From Planctomycetota bacterium (GTDB lineage: Bacteria > Planctomycetota > UBA8108 > JACQVS01), in the NCBI GenBank assembly GCA_016209605.1, contig JACQVS010000069.1, positions 1-42,641 of the forward strand: DNA of 42,641 bases, in the 5' to 3' direction. The translations under genes and the position numbers were made by a program. Positions 1 through 8,334 of this stretch are shown here, piece after piece (positions within the stretch are counted from its first letter, which is position 1; every line of letters starts with the position of its first letter). The notes beneath the pieces are model-generated. The model saw only the letters and a list, made by a program, of their open reading frames with translations. It searched no databases and had not been told where the DNA came from.

Positions 1-1250
1 AAGCCGACGTAGCCGGCGTACCAGCCGTCGGCGATCACGCCGCCGATGGCGTTGTCGCCATTCTTGACGAGGGGGGTGACGTCGTAGGTCTGGTAATAGA
101 CGCGCTGGTCGTAGTCGGTCCAGCCGGGGGTGAAGTAGTCGTTGCCGGCGCGCTGGCCGTTGAGGCGGATCTCGTAGAGCCCGAGCGCCGAGGCATACAA
201 CGTCGCCCGGCGGATGGGCTTCGTGAGCTTGAAGCCGCGGCGCAGATAGCGGGGCGGCGGCAGCCGCAGCGCCTGGACGGCGACGCGCCCCCAGGGCGGA
301 ATGCCGTTCGAGCCGACCGCCTTGGCGGCCACCCAGCCGGTGGCCTCCTGGGCCGGGCTCTCCCATCCCTTCCGCTCTTGGTCGGTCGAGAGCCAGCTCG
401 AGTCGGTGGCGACGATGAGCGGTTCGCCCGCCTCGAGCTCGACCTGCAAGGCGGCCAGCAATCCCGCTGGATTGGGGCTGTCGCCGGCGTTTTTCACCAC
501 GGCGGCGATGAGGTTGGAGCCTCCGCGCAAGTGCCCGGTGACCTCGAAGGACCTGGCCGAGGAGAAACTGTTCGCCTGGCCGACCTTGGCGCCGTTTATG
601 AAGATGGTCGCCTCGTTGTCCGCCGCCACGTCGAGCGTTGCCTTGCGGAAGGGGCGCTCTCTCGGGATCTCCACAGCGCGCCGGAAATATCGGGCGCCGA
701 TGGGGGCGCTCGCCGCCGGATTGCCTTCTGGAAACCAGATCCACTGGGCTTTCGTTATAGCCTCGGAGCCGGCGGCATGCTTGGCCAGTTCGAGAGGCCG
801 GTCGTGGCCGATCCACCGGGCTTTCCAGTCGGAAGGATCGAGGAGCCCCATCGACCACAGGGCCGGCTCGCTCCAGTTAGAGGGCTTCCCATCCACGCTC
901 CAGACCATCACCTTCCACCAGCAGCGGGTGCCGGAGCGGAGCGGCTTGCCGGCGTAGACGATGCGGGCGGTCTCATCGCTCCCCACCTTGCCGGAGTCCC
1001 ACAGGTCCCCGCGATCGCCCTGGAGAGCCTCGGGGCTGCCGGCGGCGAGCACCCGGTAAGCGGTTTGCTTCTCGCCGCGCTCGTCCGACTCGACTGTCCA
1101 GCTCAAGCGCGGATTCCGGACCTCCAGACCGAGGGGATTGACGCGGTACTCGGCGCGCAAAGAGGCGGGGGTGAGGCCTCTCGCATTCAACGGCGAGGCG
1201 GCGGGGAGGAAAACCAGGCAGCCCAAGGCCAAGATCCGGTAATATCTCAT
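1..1250 (-). CDS. Alpha-L-rhamnosidase (GH78), secreted, 5' part only
   Basis: Hydrolyses terminal alpha-L-rhamnose from plant or microbial glycans, probably after export. The reading frame is open from ATG 1250 to the window edge (about 416 codons), so the catalytic (alpha/alpha)6 barrel and C-terminus lie outside. An AAAGGAG ribosome site sits 7 nt before the ATG. Residues 1-25 (MRYYRILALGCLVFLPAAS) look like a signal peptide. An Ig-like N-terminal region follows (residues about 30-130, with NPRLSWTVES), then an inserted beta-rich domain, then the Bac_rhamnosid_N module with GLYEIRLNGQRAGNDYFTPG and ending near VIADGWYAGYVG, close to the family's GDGWY-x-G motif. The gene is divergent from hpnR. 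The family call is firm; exact substrate specificity cannot be read from the N-terminal half. Confidence 0.88.
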   Translation of the reverse strand, partial: MRYYRILALGCLVFLPAASPLNARGLTPASLRAEYRVNPLGLEVRNPRLSWTVESDERGEKQTAYRVLAAGSPEALQGDRGDLWDSGKVGSDETARIVYAGKPLRSGTRCWWKVMVWSVDGKPSNWSEPALWSMGLLDPSDWKARWIGHDRPLELAKHAAGSEAITKAQWIWFPEGNPAASAPIGARYFRRAVEIPRERPFRKATLDVAADNEATIFINGAKVGQANSFSSARSFEVTGHLRGGSNLIAAVVKNAGDSPNPAGLLAALQVELEAGEPLIVATDSSWLSTDQERKGWESPAQEATGWVAAKAVGSNGIPPWGRVAVQALRLPPPRYLRRGFKLTKPIRRATLYASALGLYEIRLNGQRAGNDYFTPGWTDYDQRVYYQTYDVTPLVKNGDNAIGGVIADGWYAGYVG

Positions 1251-1452
1251 AGCCTTCTCCTTTGTCCATTTCGGGGACTCAAGCATACCTTTTCATCGTC
1301 AGATTGAAACTGGAATTCTCGCTGGAGTAAAGGACGCCATCAAGAGGTGATTTTTTTCTTTACTTTAAGAGTTCAAGTGTGAGATTTTTATGGTCACTGT
1401 TTTTGGCCAGGGTAAAAAAAGTCCGAATCAGTCATGCAACTTGGGAGGGAAT

Positions 1453-2967
1453 ATGAAAGTATTGTTTGTCCATCCAAGCAGCCTGATGTATTCCGAAATT
1501 TATCTCCGCCTGGAGCCTCTGGGCATCGAGCTGGTGGCCGCCGCCGCTCTCGCCGCCGGCCATGAGGTAAGGGTGCTCGATCTGCAGATCTTCAAGCGCC
1601 AGGACTACCTCCGGGAGATCGCCGAGTGGAGGCCGGAGGCGGTCGCTTACTCCCTCAATTACCTGGCCAACATCCCCGAGGTCATCGACCTTGCCAGGGA
1701 GACCCGCCGCTTGCTACCGGAGTGCTTCATCTTCGCCGGCGGTCACAGCGCCTCGTTCACGGCTCAGGAGCTTCTGGACCACGCCGAGGGGGCCATCGAC
1801 TGCGTGGTCCGCGGCGAGGGCGAGGGCATCACGCCGCGGCTCCTCGAGCAGGCGGCCAACGGCAGGAACGGCATCGAGCAGCTCCCGGGCATCGTCACCC
1901 GGAACGCCGCGGCCGGCCCCCCGGCGGAGATGCTGAAGAGCCTGGATGGCCTCCAGCCGGCCCGCGATCTCATGCGCCGGCGCCGCAAGTACTTCATTGC
2001 CGAACTGGATCCCTGCGCCTCCATCGAGTTCGCCCGCGGCTGCCCCTGGGACTGCTCCTTCTGCAGCGCCTGGACCTTTTACAACCGCAGCTACCGCAAG
2101 GTCAGCCCGGAGCGGGCCGTCGACGAGCTGGAGCGCATCCCGGAGCCGCACGTCTTCATCGTCGACGATGTGGCCTTCGTCCACCCCGAGCACGGCATGG
2201 CCATTGCCGATTTGATGGAGAAGCGCAAGATCCGCAAGCGCTTTTATCTCGAGACCCGCGGCGATGTGCTCCTCCGCAACAAGGAGGTCTTCCAGCGCTG
2301 GAAGAAGCTCGGGCTCGAGTACATGTTCATGGGGCTGGAGGCCATCGATGAAGAGGGCCTCAAGAGGCATCGCAAGCGGGTCACCCTCAGCAAGAACTTC
2401 GAGGCCCTCGAGTATGCCCGCTCGCTGGGAATCTTTGTGGCGGTGAACCTCATCTCCGATCCCGGCTGGGATGAGCGCCGCTTCACGACGGTGCGCGAGT
2501 GGGCGCTCTCCGTCCCTGAGATCGTCCACCTCACGGTCAACACGCCATACCCCGGGACCGAGACCTGGCACACCGAGTCGCGGCAGTTCACCACCCGCGA
2601 CTACCGGCTCTTCGACGTCCAGCACGCGGTGCTGCCCACCAAACTGCCCCTCGACAGGTTTTACCGCGAGCTGGTTGAGACCCAGCAGATTCTCAACCGC
2701 AAGCATCTGGGCTTCACCGCCCTGAAAGACACCTTCTTCATAGCGATGAAGCTGCTCGCCAAGGGCCAGACCAACTTCCTCCGCATGATCTGGAAGTTCA
2801 ACCAGGTTTACAACCCCCGGCGCCAGTTCGCCGACCACGAGCGGCCGGTGCGCTACGAGATGCGGCTGCCGGAGAACGGCCGCCAGGGCAGCTTCAGCTC
2901 CAGCTCCTTGTTTGTCCACGGGCCCAACCCGGCTCCGGTCCCCAGCGCCAGCTTGGCTACGGCCTAG
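1453..2967 (+). CDS. hpnR: Hopanoid C-3 methylase, B12-binding radical SAM
   Basis: Methylates carbon 3 of the hopanoid A-ring, giving 3-methylhopanoids in the membrane. The protein is 504 aa from ATG 1453, chosen because GGGAGGGA lies directly upstream and the family start MKVLFVHPSSLMYSEI begins there; a 21-codon upstream extension is unlikely. The N-terminal cobalamin-binding-type domain covers about residues 1-140. The radical SAM cluster motif RGCPWDCSFCSAW gives Cys197, Cys201 and Cys204 for the 4Fe-4S cluster. NTPYPGTETWHTESR and LNRKHLGFTALKD are stretches I recall from HpnR. No other hopanoid genes are in this window. Its stop codon shares the CTAG tetranucleotide with the stop of the converging gene. 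It could be a close B12-radical SAM paralogue, but the similarity looks specific to HpnR. Confidence 0.88.
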   Translation: MKVLFVHPSSLMYSEIYLRLEPLGIELVAAAALAAGHEVRVLDLQIFKRQDYLREIAEWRPEAVAYSLNYLANIPEVIDLARETRRLLPECFIFAGGHSASFTAQELLDHAEGAIDCVVRGEGEGITPRLLEQAANGRNGIEQLPGIVTRNAAAGPPAEMLKSLDGLQPARDLMRRRRKYFIAELDPCASIEFARGCPWDCSFCSAWTFYNRSYRKVSPERAVDELERIPEPHVFIVDDVAFVHPEHGMAIADLMEKRKIRKRFYLETRGDVLLRNKEVFQRWKKLGLEYMFMGLEAIDEEGLKRHRKRVTLSKNFEALEYARSLGIFVAVNLISDPGWDERRFTTVREWALSVPEIVHLTVNTPYPGTETWHTESRQFTTRDYRLFDVQHAVLPTKLPLDRFYRELVETQQILNRKHLGFTALKDTFFIAMKLLAKGQTNFLRMIWKFNQVYNPRRQFADHERPVRYEMRLPENGRQGSFSSSSLFVHGPNPAPVPSASLATA

Positions 2968-4103
2968 AACCGCAGGAAGATCTTGCGGCGATAGAGGAAG
3001 TGGACGAACAAGAAGGTGAGGGCCAGCGCCACGCCGGTCACCAGGACCTCGCCCCAAGCCCCGGAGCCGATCTTCTCGGGATCTCCCACCAGCCGCCTGG
3101 CGAGCTGCGGGAAGTCGAGGAGGTCGTAGGCCAGGTAAATGGCCAGCGGATTGACGCCGATCCAGATGAAGGGCCGGGCCCACCTCTCGAATTTCCAGAT
3201 GCCGATGATTTGATGGAAGAGGGCGAGGAGGATGCAGCTGTATCCGCCCGCCACCAGAACGTAGGAGGAGGTCCAGATCTTCTTCACCACCGGAAACTGC
3301 AGGCCCCAGAGGTGGCCGAGGAGGACTCCCGCCGCGCCGGCGCCGAAGAGCCACAGCGTTTTTTTCTGCTCGGAAATTTCTTTCTTCTTGAGGAGGAGGC
3401 CGGCGAAGGCGCCCAGGAGGCAGGAGGCGATGGCCGGCAGGGTGCTCAGAAGGCCCTCGGGATCGTGGTCGCCGTCCCACTTGTGGTACGGGAGGTACAC
3501 CTTGTCGATGTAGTTGGCCAGGTTCTTCCCTTCGGTAAAGTTGCCGGCGACGGCCCCCGGCACCGGGACGAAGGTCATGAGGGCCCAGTAGACGGCGAGG
3601 AGGGCGACGCAGCTGGCAATCAGGCCGCGCCGCCTGAAGGCGCAAAAGAGGAGCCCCGCGAAGAGGTAGGAGAGGGCGATGCGCTGCAAGACGCCCATGA
3701 GCCGGACTTTCTCCAGGCCGCCGGCCAGGCCGCCGTAGTACAGGACTCCCAGGAGATAGAGCAGCAGGCCGCGCCAGAGCACGCGTTTCACCGCCGCGAG
3801 CTTTCCGGACTGCTCGATGATCCGCCCCAGGGAAATGACCAGCGACACGCCGGCGATGAAGACGAAGAGGGGGAAGATGAGGTCGTAAAAGGACACGCCC
3901 TCCCAGTCACTGTGGGTGAGCTGGCCGGCGAGGACGTCCGCCCAGCCCCCCTGCTTCACCTTGTGGATGGCGTGGACGATCTCTTCTGCGCCGACGATCC
4001 AGAACATGTCGAAGCCGCGCAGGGCATCGAGCGAAAGGAGGCGCTGGGCCGCCGGCGGGCTCGACGGCGCCGCCGTCATGGAAGGGGCTGGTCCGGTGCT
4101 CAC
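2964..4103 (-). CDS. DUF5009 / heparan-alpha-glucosaminide N-acetyltransferase-like membrane protein
   Basis: A polytopic inner-membrane protein of 379 aa, related to the bacterial DUF5009 family and lysosomal HGSNAT, which move acetyl groups across the membrane to amino sugars. The diagnostic N-terminal motif is SLDALRGFDMFWIVGAEE (about residues 24-41). About ten hydrophobic segments follow, for example FYDLIFPLFVFIAGVSLVIS and PFIWIGVNPLAIYLAYDLL. Length is typical of the family. It overlaps the upstream permease gene by 4 bp (ATGA-type), suggesting translational coupling. Substrate is unknown; neighbouring rhamnosidase and sugar genes hint at cell-surface or glycan metabolism, which is inference. 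Confidence 0.85.
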   Translation of the reverse strand: MSTGPAPSMTAAPSSPPAAQRLLSLDALRGFDMFWIVGAEEIVHAIHKVKQGGWADVLAGQLTHSDWEGVSFYDLIFPLFVFIAGVSLVISLGRIIEQSGKLAAVKRVLWRGLLLYLLGVLYYGGLAGGLEKVRLMGVLQRIALSYLFAGLLFCAFRRRGLIASCVALLAVYWALMTFVPVPGAVAGNFTEGKNLANYIDKVYLPYHKWDGDHDPEGLLSTLPAIASCLLGAFAGLLLKKKEISEQKKTLWLFGAGAAGVLLGHLWGLQFPVVKKIWTSSYVLVAGGYSCILLALFHQIIGIWKFERWARPFIWIGVNPLAIYLAYDLLDFPQLARRLVGDPEKIGSGAWGEVLVTGVALALTFLFVHFLYRRKIFLRF

Positions 4104-5566
4104 GCTGCAGGTTCCTTCGGCTGGCCGCGCTGGAAGATCCAGTAAACCGGCAGGCCGGCCAGGATGATCAAGGTGGTGATCATGGGATAAATGCCGTCCC
4201 GGGCTTTCTCATCGCCTGGATTGGCAAGGAATTTGCCGACGCTGGAGGCGGACATCCAGAAGTTGTAAACCAGAAAAACGGCCGCGAAGGCGATGAAGAT
4301 GAGCGGCAGGAAAGGGTGGCCCGGCGATCGGAACGCGCCCGGCGGCCCCTCCCGGCGCCGGCGCAGGACGAAGTACGCGAGCACGGTGAGGAGGTAAAAG
4401 ATCCAGGCGGCGAAGACCACCGAGTCGGTGAGCTGGTCGAAGGTGCCGGCGTAGACGTAAACCGCGGCGATGAGGCTTTGCAGGAAAATCGCGGCCGCCG
4501 GGGTGCGGAAGCGGGGATGCACTTCCGCCACCCGGCGCACGAACAGCCCATCGCGAGCCATGGCGTAGGCCAGGCGCGGGCCGGTGAGGACGTTGCCGTT
4601 CACGGCGCCGAAGGTCGAGCCGAGGATGCCGATGGAGACCATCATCAAGCCGAACTTGCCGTAGAGCGTGCTGGCCACCTCCGCGGCCACCCCGCCGCGC
4701 TCGCCGGTGACCCTGGCCATCGGGTCCAGTTCCATGATGCCCATGTAGGCGAGGTTGGCGGCGATGTAGACCGCGATGACGATCAGGATGCCGAGGATGA
4801 AGCCCACGGGGATGTTGCGCCGCGGGTTGCGGATCTCGCCGCCGCTGAAGCTCAGGAGGTACCAGCCGTCGTAGGCCCAGAAGATGGCCAGGAAGGCGCC
4901 GGTGAAGCCGGACCAGATGGCCTCCGCACCGGGAGAGCCGCGGATTTCCCAGAAGGGCTGCAGGTGCGCGGAGTGGGCCTGGCCGGGCAGAAAGAGGCCC
5001 AGGATGAGTCCGGCCAGTACGGCGAGCTTGAGGAGGGTGAGGAGGTTCTGGATCAAGGCTCCCCAGCGGACGCCGAGGATGTTGGTGCCGGTCAAGATAG
5101 CGATCATCAGCACCGGCACGGTCTGGAACCAGTGGCTTTCCGCGGCCGGGGCCAGCTTCTCCGGGAGGAGGTTGAAGAAGAAGCCGGCCGAGATCACCGC
5201 CAGGGCGGCGATGCTCGCCGAGTTGACGATCATCAGCGTCGTCCAACCGAAGAGGAAGGCCGTGAGCTTTCCAAAGGCCTCCTTGAGGTAGGTGTACTGC
5301 CCGCCGGCGCTGGGGTAGAGGGAGCCGAGCTCGGCGAAGACCAGGGAGCCGATGAGGGCGAGCAGGCCGGCGAAAGCCCAGCAAACCAGGATCCAGCCGG
5401 GGGAGGGCAGGCTGGCGGCGATTTTCGCGGGCTTGACGAAGATGCCGCTGCCGATGATCGAGCCGATGAGGATCGAGGCGGCGCTCCAGGGGCCCAGGAC
5501 GCGGGGAAGCTCCGGGCCGGAGCCGGACGGTGGGGAGTTCTGGCTTGTGGTCATATCCGGTTTCAA
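4100..5566 (-). CDS. APC-superfamily amino acid permease
   Basis: An inner-membrane amino acid transporter or antiporter of about 488 aa with about 12 hydrophobic segments. The N-terminal GSIIGSGIFVKPAKIAASLP is the APC helix-1 glycine-rich substrate motif, and ELGSLYPSAGGQYTYLKEAF is the following conserved segment. GFTGAFLAIFWAYDGWYLLS is typical of the LAT/amino acid exchanger subgroup. The start is uncertain: TTG at 5566 is preceded by GGGGGACC at good spacing, while an in-frame ATG lies at 5554 without a clear ribosome site. It is followed with a 4-bp overlap by the DUF5009 gene, so the two are probably co-transcribed. The amino acid transported cannot be read from sequence. Confidence 0.88.
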   Translation of the reverse strand: MKPDMTTSQNSPPSGSGPELPRVLGPWSAASILIGSIIGSGIFVKPAKIAASLPSPGWILVCWAFAGLLALIGSLVFAELGSLYPSAGGQYTYLKEAFGKLTAFLFGWTTLMIVNSASIAALAVISAGFFFNLLPEKLAPAAESHWFQTVPVLMIAILTGTNILGVRWGALIQNLLTLLKLAVLAGLILGLFLPGQAHSAHLQPFWEIRGSPGAEAIWSGFTGAFLAIFWAYDGWYLLSFSGGEIRNPRRNIPVGFILGILIVIAVYIAANLAYMGIMELDPMARVTGERGGVAAEVASTLYGKFGLMMVSIGILGSTFGAVNGNVLTGPRLAYAMARDGLFVRRVAEVHPRFRTPAAAIFLQSLIAAVYVYAGTFDQLTDSVVFAAWIFYLLTVLAYFVLRRRREGPPGAFRSPGHPFLPLIFIAFAAVFLVYNFWMSASSVGKFLANPGDEKARDGIYPMITTLIILAGLPVYWIFQRGQPKEPAA

Positions 5567-5810
5567 TTTTGGTCCCCCATGATACTCCGCCCGGCGGGAA
5601 AATCCATGGGCTTGCGGGAGTCGGGGTGCACCAACGGATTTGGTGCGGCGAAGGCAGTGCGTATAAGCCAGTATTTGGTAAAGTGGCGCTGTCTCTGCAA
5701 GGGTGGGGCGGATGGGGCCGCATAAGCGATGATGAACCAGGACAGCATAACCTGGATCGGAGCGAGGGCCCCTGGGGTTGGCAATGCATTCTCGAGGAGA
5801 CTGTCCCGAC

Positions 5811-6254
5811 TCAGTGCGGGAAAACAGTTTTAACCGACAGGTGCAAGGATGACGGATGTAAACTGCTGCGAGGCAACGGTATGCCGAGAGCAGGCTTACC
5901 TACCCGACTAATTCCCCCATGGGTGAGCCAGTCCCTCCGCCAGCTCTGGCTCAGCCTCGGATCGCCGCGACGAGAAGTTCCTCTTCCGCCGGCTCCTTCC
6001 CGCCGGCCGGCGGCGGCAAGCTTCTCCCGGGCGCGCTGGAGCCGCTTCCTGGCCTCCGCCTTGGAGTAGCCGATCTTCATCAGCGCCTTGAGGAGGCCCT
6101 CGTCCGCGGATCCTGGCGCACCCGCAATTGCGGAGTCCGCAATTGCGGAATGGCGGCGGCTGGCGCCGTTCCTTCCCAGGCCGTCGATCCTAGACCGCAT
6201 CTCGAGGCGGATCTCGGGGACGCTCGACAGCTCTTTCACCTCGAGCTGGAAATC
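5811..6254 (-). pseudogene. HNH endonuclease remnant, copy 1 (C-terminal part)
   Basis: This open stretch matches the C-terminal part of the broken HNH gene at 33486-34004: both contain LSSVPEIRLE, RIDGLGRNG or a one-residue variant, and SRRHSAIA. Copy 1 then continues with DEGLLKALMKIGYSKAEAR and a basic helix, resembling the RuvA C-terminal / helix-hairpin fold, which copy 2 lacks. The zinc and HNH part is missing on the 5' side, because homology begins abruptly at about 6254. The shared 25-base tail at 5909-5933 (GACTGGCTCACCCATGGGGG and on) also occurs at 34075-34099. The frame stays open further upstream only as a shadow of the glycosyltransferase gene. I read it as a decayed, probably mobile, gene. 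Confidence 0.6.
6122..6153. repeat. Paired 12-bp palindromes, copy 1
   Basis: CCGCAATTGCGG occurs twice, separated by AGT, followed by AATGG. Each 12-mer is its own reverse complement. The same unit is at 33944-33980, where flanking CCATT completes a 37-bp palindrome. It lies within the HNH remnant and would encode SAIADSAIA. Confidence 0.8.
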
Positions 6255-6326
6255 CCTTCCCTTGTTTGGTTGATGTAGGATATGATTAAGTGACACTGAC
6301 AACCATCGAGTGCGCCGGATCCGGCC

Positions 6327-8330
6327 ATGAAAATCGCCCTGGTGATCAAAGAGTACTCGCTCCGGAAAGGCGGCGCCGAAAGGTACGCCGTGGAGGTGGG
6401 GGAGGCTCTCCTCGCCGCGGGCCACGAGGTCCATGTCTTCGCGACCCGGTGGGATGCCGGGTCGCATGATGGCCTCGAGGGGCGGTCCGGCGATACGGCG
6501 CCGCGGTTTCATGAAGTCCCCGCCCTCCCCTTCCCGGCCCCCCTCAGGCTCCTCAGCTTCCACTGGAGCGTCCGCCGGGCCTTGAAGCGCCGCGGCTTCG
6601 ACCTCGTTCTCGGCTTCGCGCAGTTCTTTCCGCAGCAGGTTTACGTGCTCCTCGAGCCGCCTTGCCGCTACTGGCTGAAGCGCCGCCATCCCAATTTTTT
6701 CATTCGCATGATCCGCTTCCTCTTCCGGCCGGTCTTTTTCGCCAATGATTACCTGGAGAAGAAGATTTTCCAGGAAGGGAACTTCCGGCTCCTCCTCTGC
6801 AATTCCGGGCTTTGCAAGGCGCAGGCGCTCGAGCTTTATCCCCGGGCGGCGGGGCGGGTCGAGGTCCTTCACAACGGCATCGCGCTCGAGGAGGTCTCCT
6901 CGGGATCGAGGGGGAGCTGGCGCGAGGAGGAGCGGGCTCGGCTCGGCCTCCTGCCGGGCGAGACGCTCATCCTCTTCGCCGCCATGAATTTCAAGCGCAA
7001 GGGATTGCGGGAGCTGCTCGAAGGCCTGGCCCTTCTCCAGGGCAAAAGTTTCCGCCTGGTCGTTGCCGGCAGGGGGAACACCCGGCCTTACCGGCGGTTC
7101 GCCGCCAAGGCGGGGCTGGCGGACCGGGTGATTTTCCTCGGCCATGTCAGCGACATGAAAAAACTCTTCAGCGCCGGCGACTTGTTCGTCCTGCCGACCC
7201 GCGGCGACTCCTTCGCCAACTCCTGCCTCGAGGCCATGGCGTTCGGGCTGCCGGTGGTGACGACGGCCTTGAACGGCTTCGCCGAGGCCGTCCGCGACGG
7301 GGAAAACGGCTACGTGGTGGACAGCCCGGGGGATGCTCCGTCCCTGGCGCGGAAGATCGCCCTTTTCATCGACGCCGGTGAACAGGAGCGCCGCGCCATG
7401 GTGGACCAGGCGCGGCAGACCGCCAGCGGCTTTTCCATGGAGAATTTCCGCAGCCGGCTCTTCCAGGTGGTGGAGAAGATGGCCCGGCTGGAACCGAATC
7501 CCGGGCCCGAGGCCGGGAGCGGGGTGCTGGTCAACGCCAAGTTCGAGAAGCTCCTGCGGGACCACGGCCTGCTTTCTGTCGGCGCGGTGATGTCCTTTGA
7601 CCGGCAGGAACGGGTCGTCAAAAAAAGCGCCTCCCGCTCCGTCTGCCGGATTAACCTGTCGAACGGGGGAAAGGAGCATGTCTTCTTCCTCAAGCGGCAC
7701 GATCTCAAGTCGTTTCCGGGCCGGCGCGCTCCCTCGCCCGGCGTCGAGGAGTGGCGCCATCTGCGCCTTTTCCAGGAGCTGGGGATTCCGACGGCGGAGC
7801 CGGTGGCCGCCGGGGAGCGAATCCTTTCCCCCCGCCGTATGCAATCCTTCTTGATCACGGAAGCGCTCCAGGATTACCAATCGCTGGAGGAGTTCGCGCC
7901 CCGGCGCTTCGCCGCCTTGAAGCCCGCCCAGCGCTGCGGTTTGATCGGCGAGCTGGCTCTCCTGACCCGGAAGATGCACGACTTCAACTTCAGCCACAAG
8001 GACTTTTACTTCGGGGACATCTTCGTGAAGAACGGGGAGGGGGGGAACGAAAAGCCCGACTTCAAGATCATCGATCTCGAGCGCCTGCACCGGCCTCGCT
8101 GGTTCAAGAACCGCTGGCGGATCAAGGACCTGGCGGCGCTCAATTTCTCCGCACCCCCTGGGCTGGTTTCGAGGGCGGAGCGGCTGCGATTCTACAAAAT
8201 CTATCGCGGCCTGCCGCCGGGAGGCAAAATCGGCCGGCGGGACAGGAAATGGATCGCGCTCATCCTCGCGAAGACGCGCCGCATGGCCCGCCATCTCGAC
8301 AAGCGGCGCCGGCGGCAGCTCTACCGGTGA
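6327..8330 (+). CDS. Glycosyltransferase family 4 fused to LPS (Kdo/heptose)-kinase-like domain
   Basis: A 667-aa two-domain envelope enzyme. Residues 1 to about 395 are a GT-B, GT4 (WaaG-like) glycosyltransferase: MKIALVIKEYSLRKGGAERY at the N-terminus, LFAAMNFKRKGLRELLEGLA at the nucleotide-sugar domain, and FVLPTRGDSFANSCLEAMA-x-GLPVV with the donor-binding acidic residues. Residues about 400-667 are a protein-kinase-like fold of the WaaP/KdkA type: the catalytic loop is SHKDFYFGDIFV and the metal-binding position is IIDLER. This fits addition of a sugar and phosphorylation of LPS core. Four bases separate it from the next kinase gene, so they form an operon. The sugar donor and acceptor are unknown. 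Confidence 0.87.
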   Translation: MKIALVIKEYSLRKGGAERYAVEVGEALLAAGHEVHVFATRWDAGSHDGLEGRSGDTAPRFHEVPALPFPAPLRLLSFHWSVRRALKRRGFDLVLGFAQFFPQQVYVLLEPPCRYWLKRRHPNFFIRMIRFLFRPVFFANDYLEKKIFQEGNFRLLLCNSGLCKAQALELYPRAAGRVEVLHNGIALEEVSSGSRGSWREEERARLGLLPGETLILFAAMNFKRKGLRELLEGLALLQGKSFRLVVAGRGNTRPYRRFAAKAGLADRVIFLGHVSDMKKLFSAGDLFVLPTRGDSFANSCLEAMAFGLPVVTTALNGFAEAVRDGENGYVVDSPGDAPSLARKIALFIDAGEQERRAMVDQARQTASGFSMENFRSRLFQVVEKMARLEPNPGPEAGSGVLVNAKFEKLLRDHGLLSVGAVMSFDRQERVVKKSASRSVCRINLSNGGKEHVFFLKRHDLKSFPGRRAPSPGVEEWRHLRLFQELGIPTAEPVAAGERILSPRRMQSFLITEALQDYQSLEEFAPRRFAALKPAQRCGLIGELALLTRKMHDFNFSHKDFYFGDIFVKNGEGGNEKPDFKIIDLERLHRPRWFKNRWRIKDLAALNFSAPPGLVSRAERLRFYKIYRGLPPGGKIGRRDRKWIALILAKTRRMARHLDKRRRRQLYR

Positions 8331-8334
8331 CCCG

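Noticed and set aside
301..1307. Long plus-strand frames at the left edge
   Set aside because: They are shadows of the minus-strand rhamnosidase, which has the signal peptide, ribosome site and family motifs.
1714..3645. 643-codon minus-strand frame across hpnR and the DUF5009 gene
   Set aside because: Arg/Pro/Gly-rich composition, spans two well-recognised genes in other frames; typical high-GC shadow.
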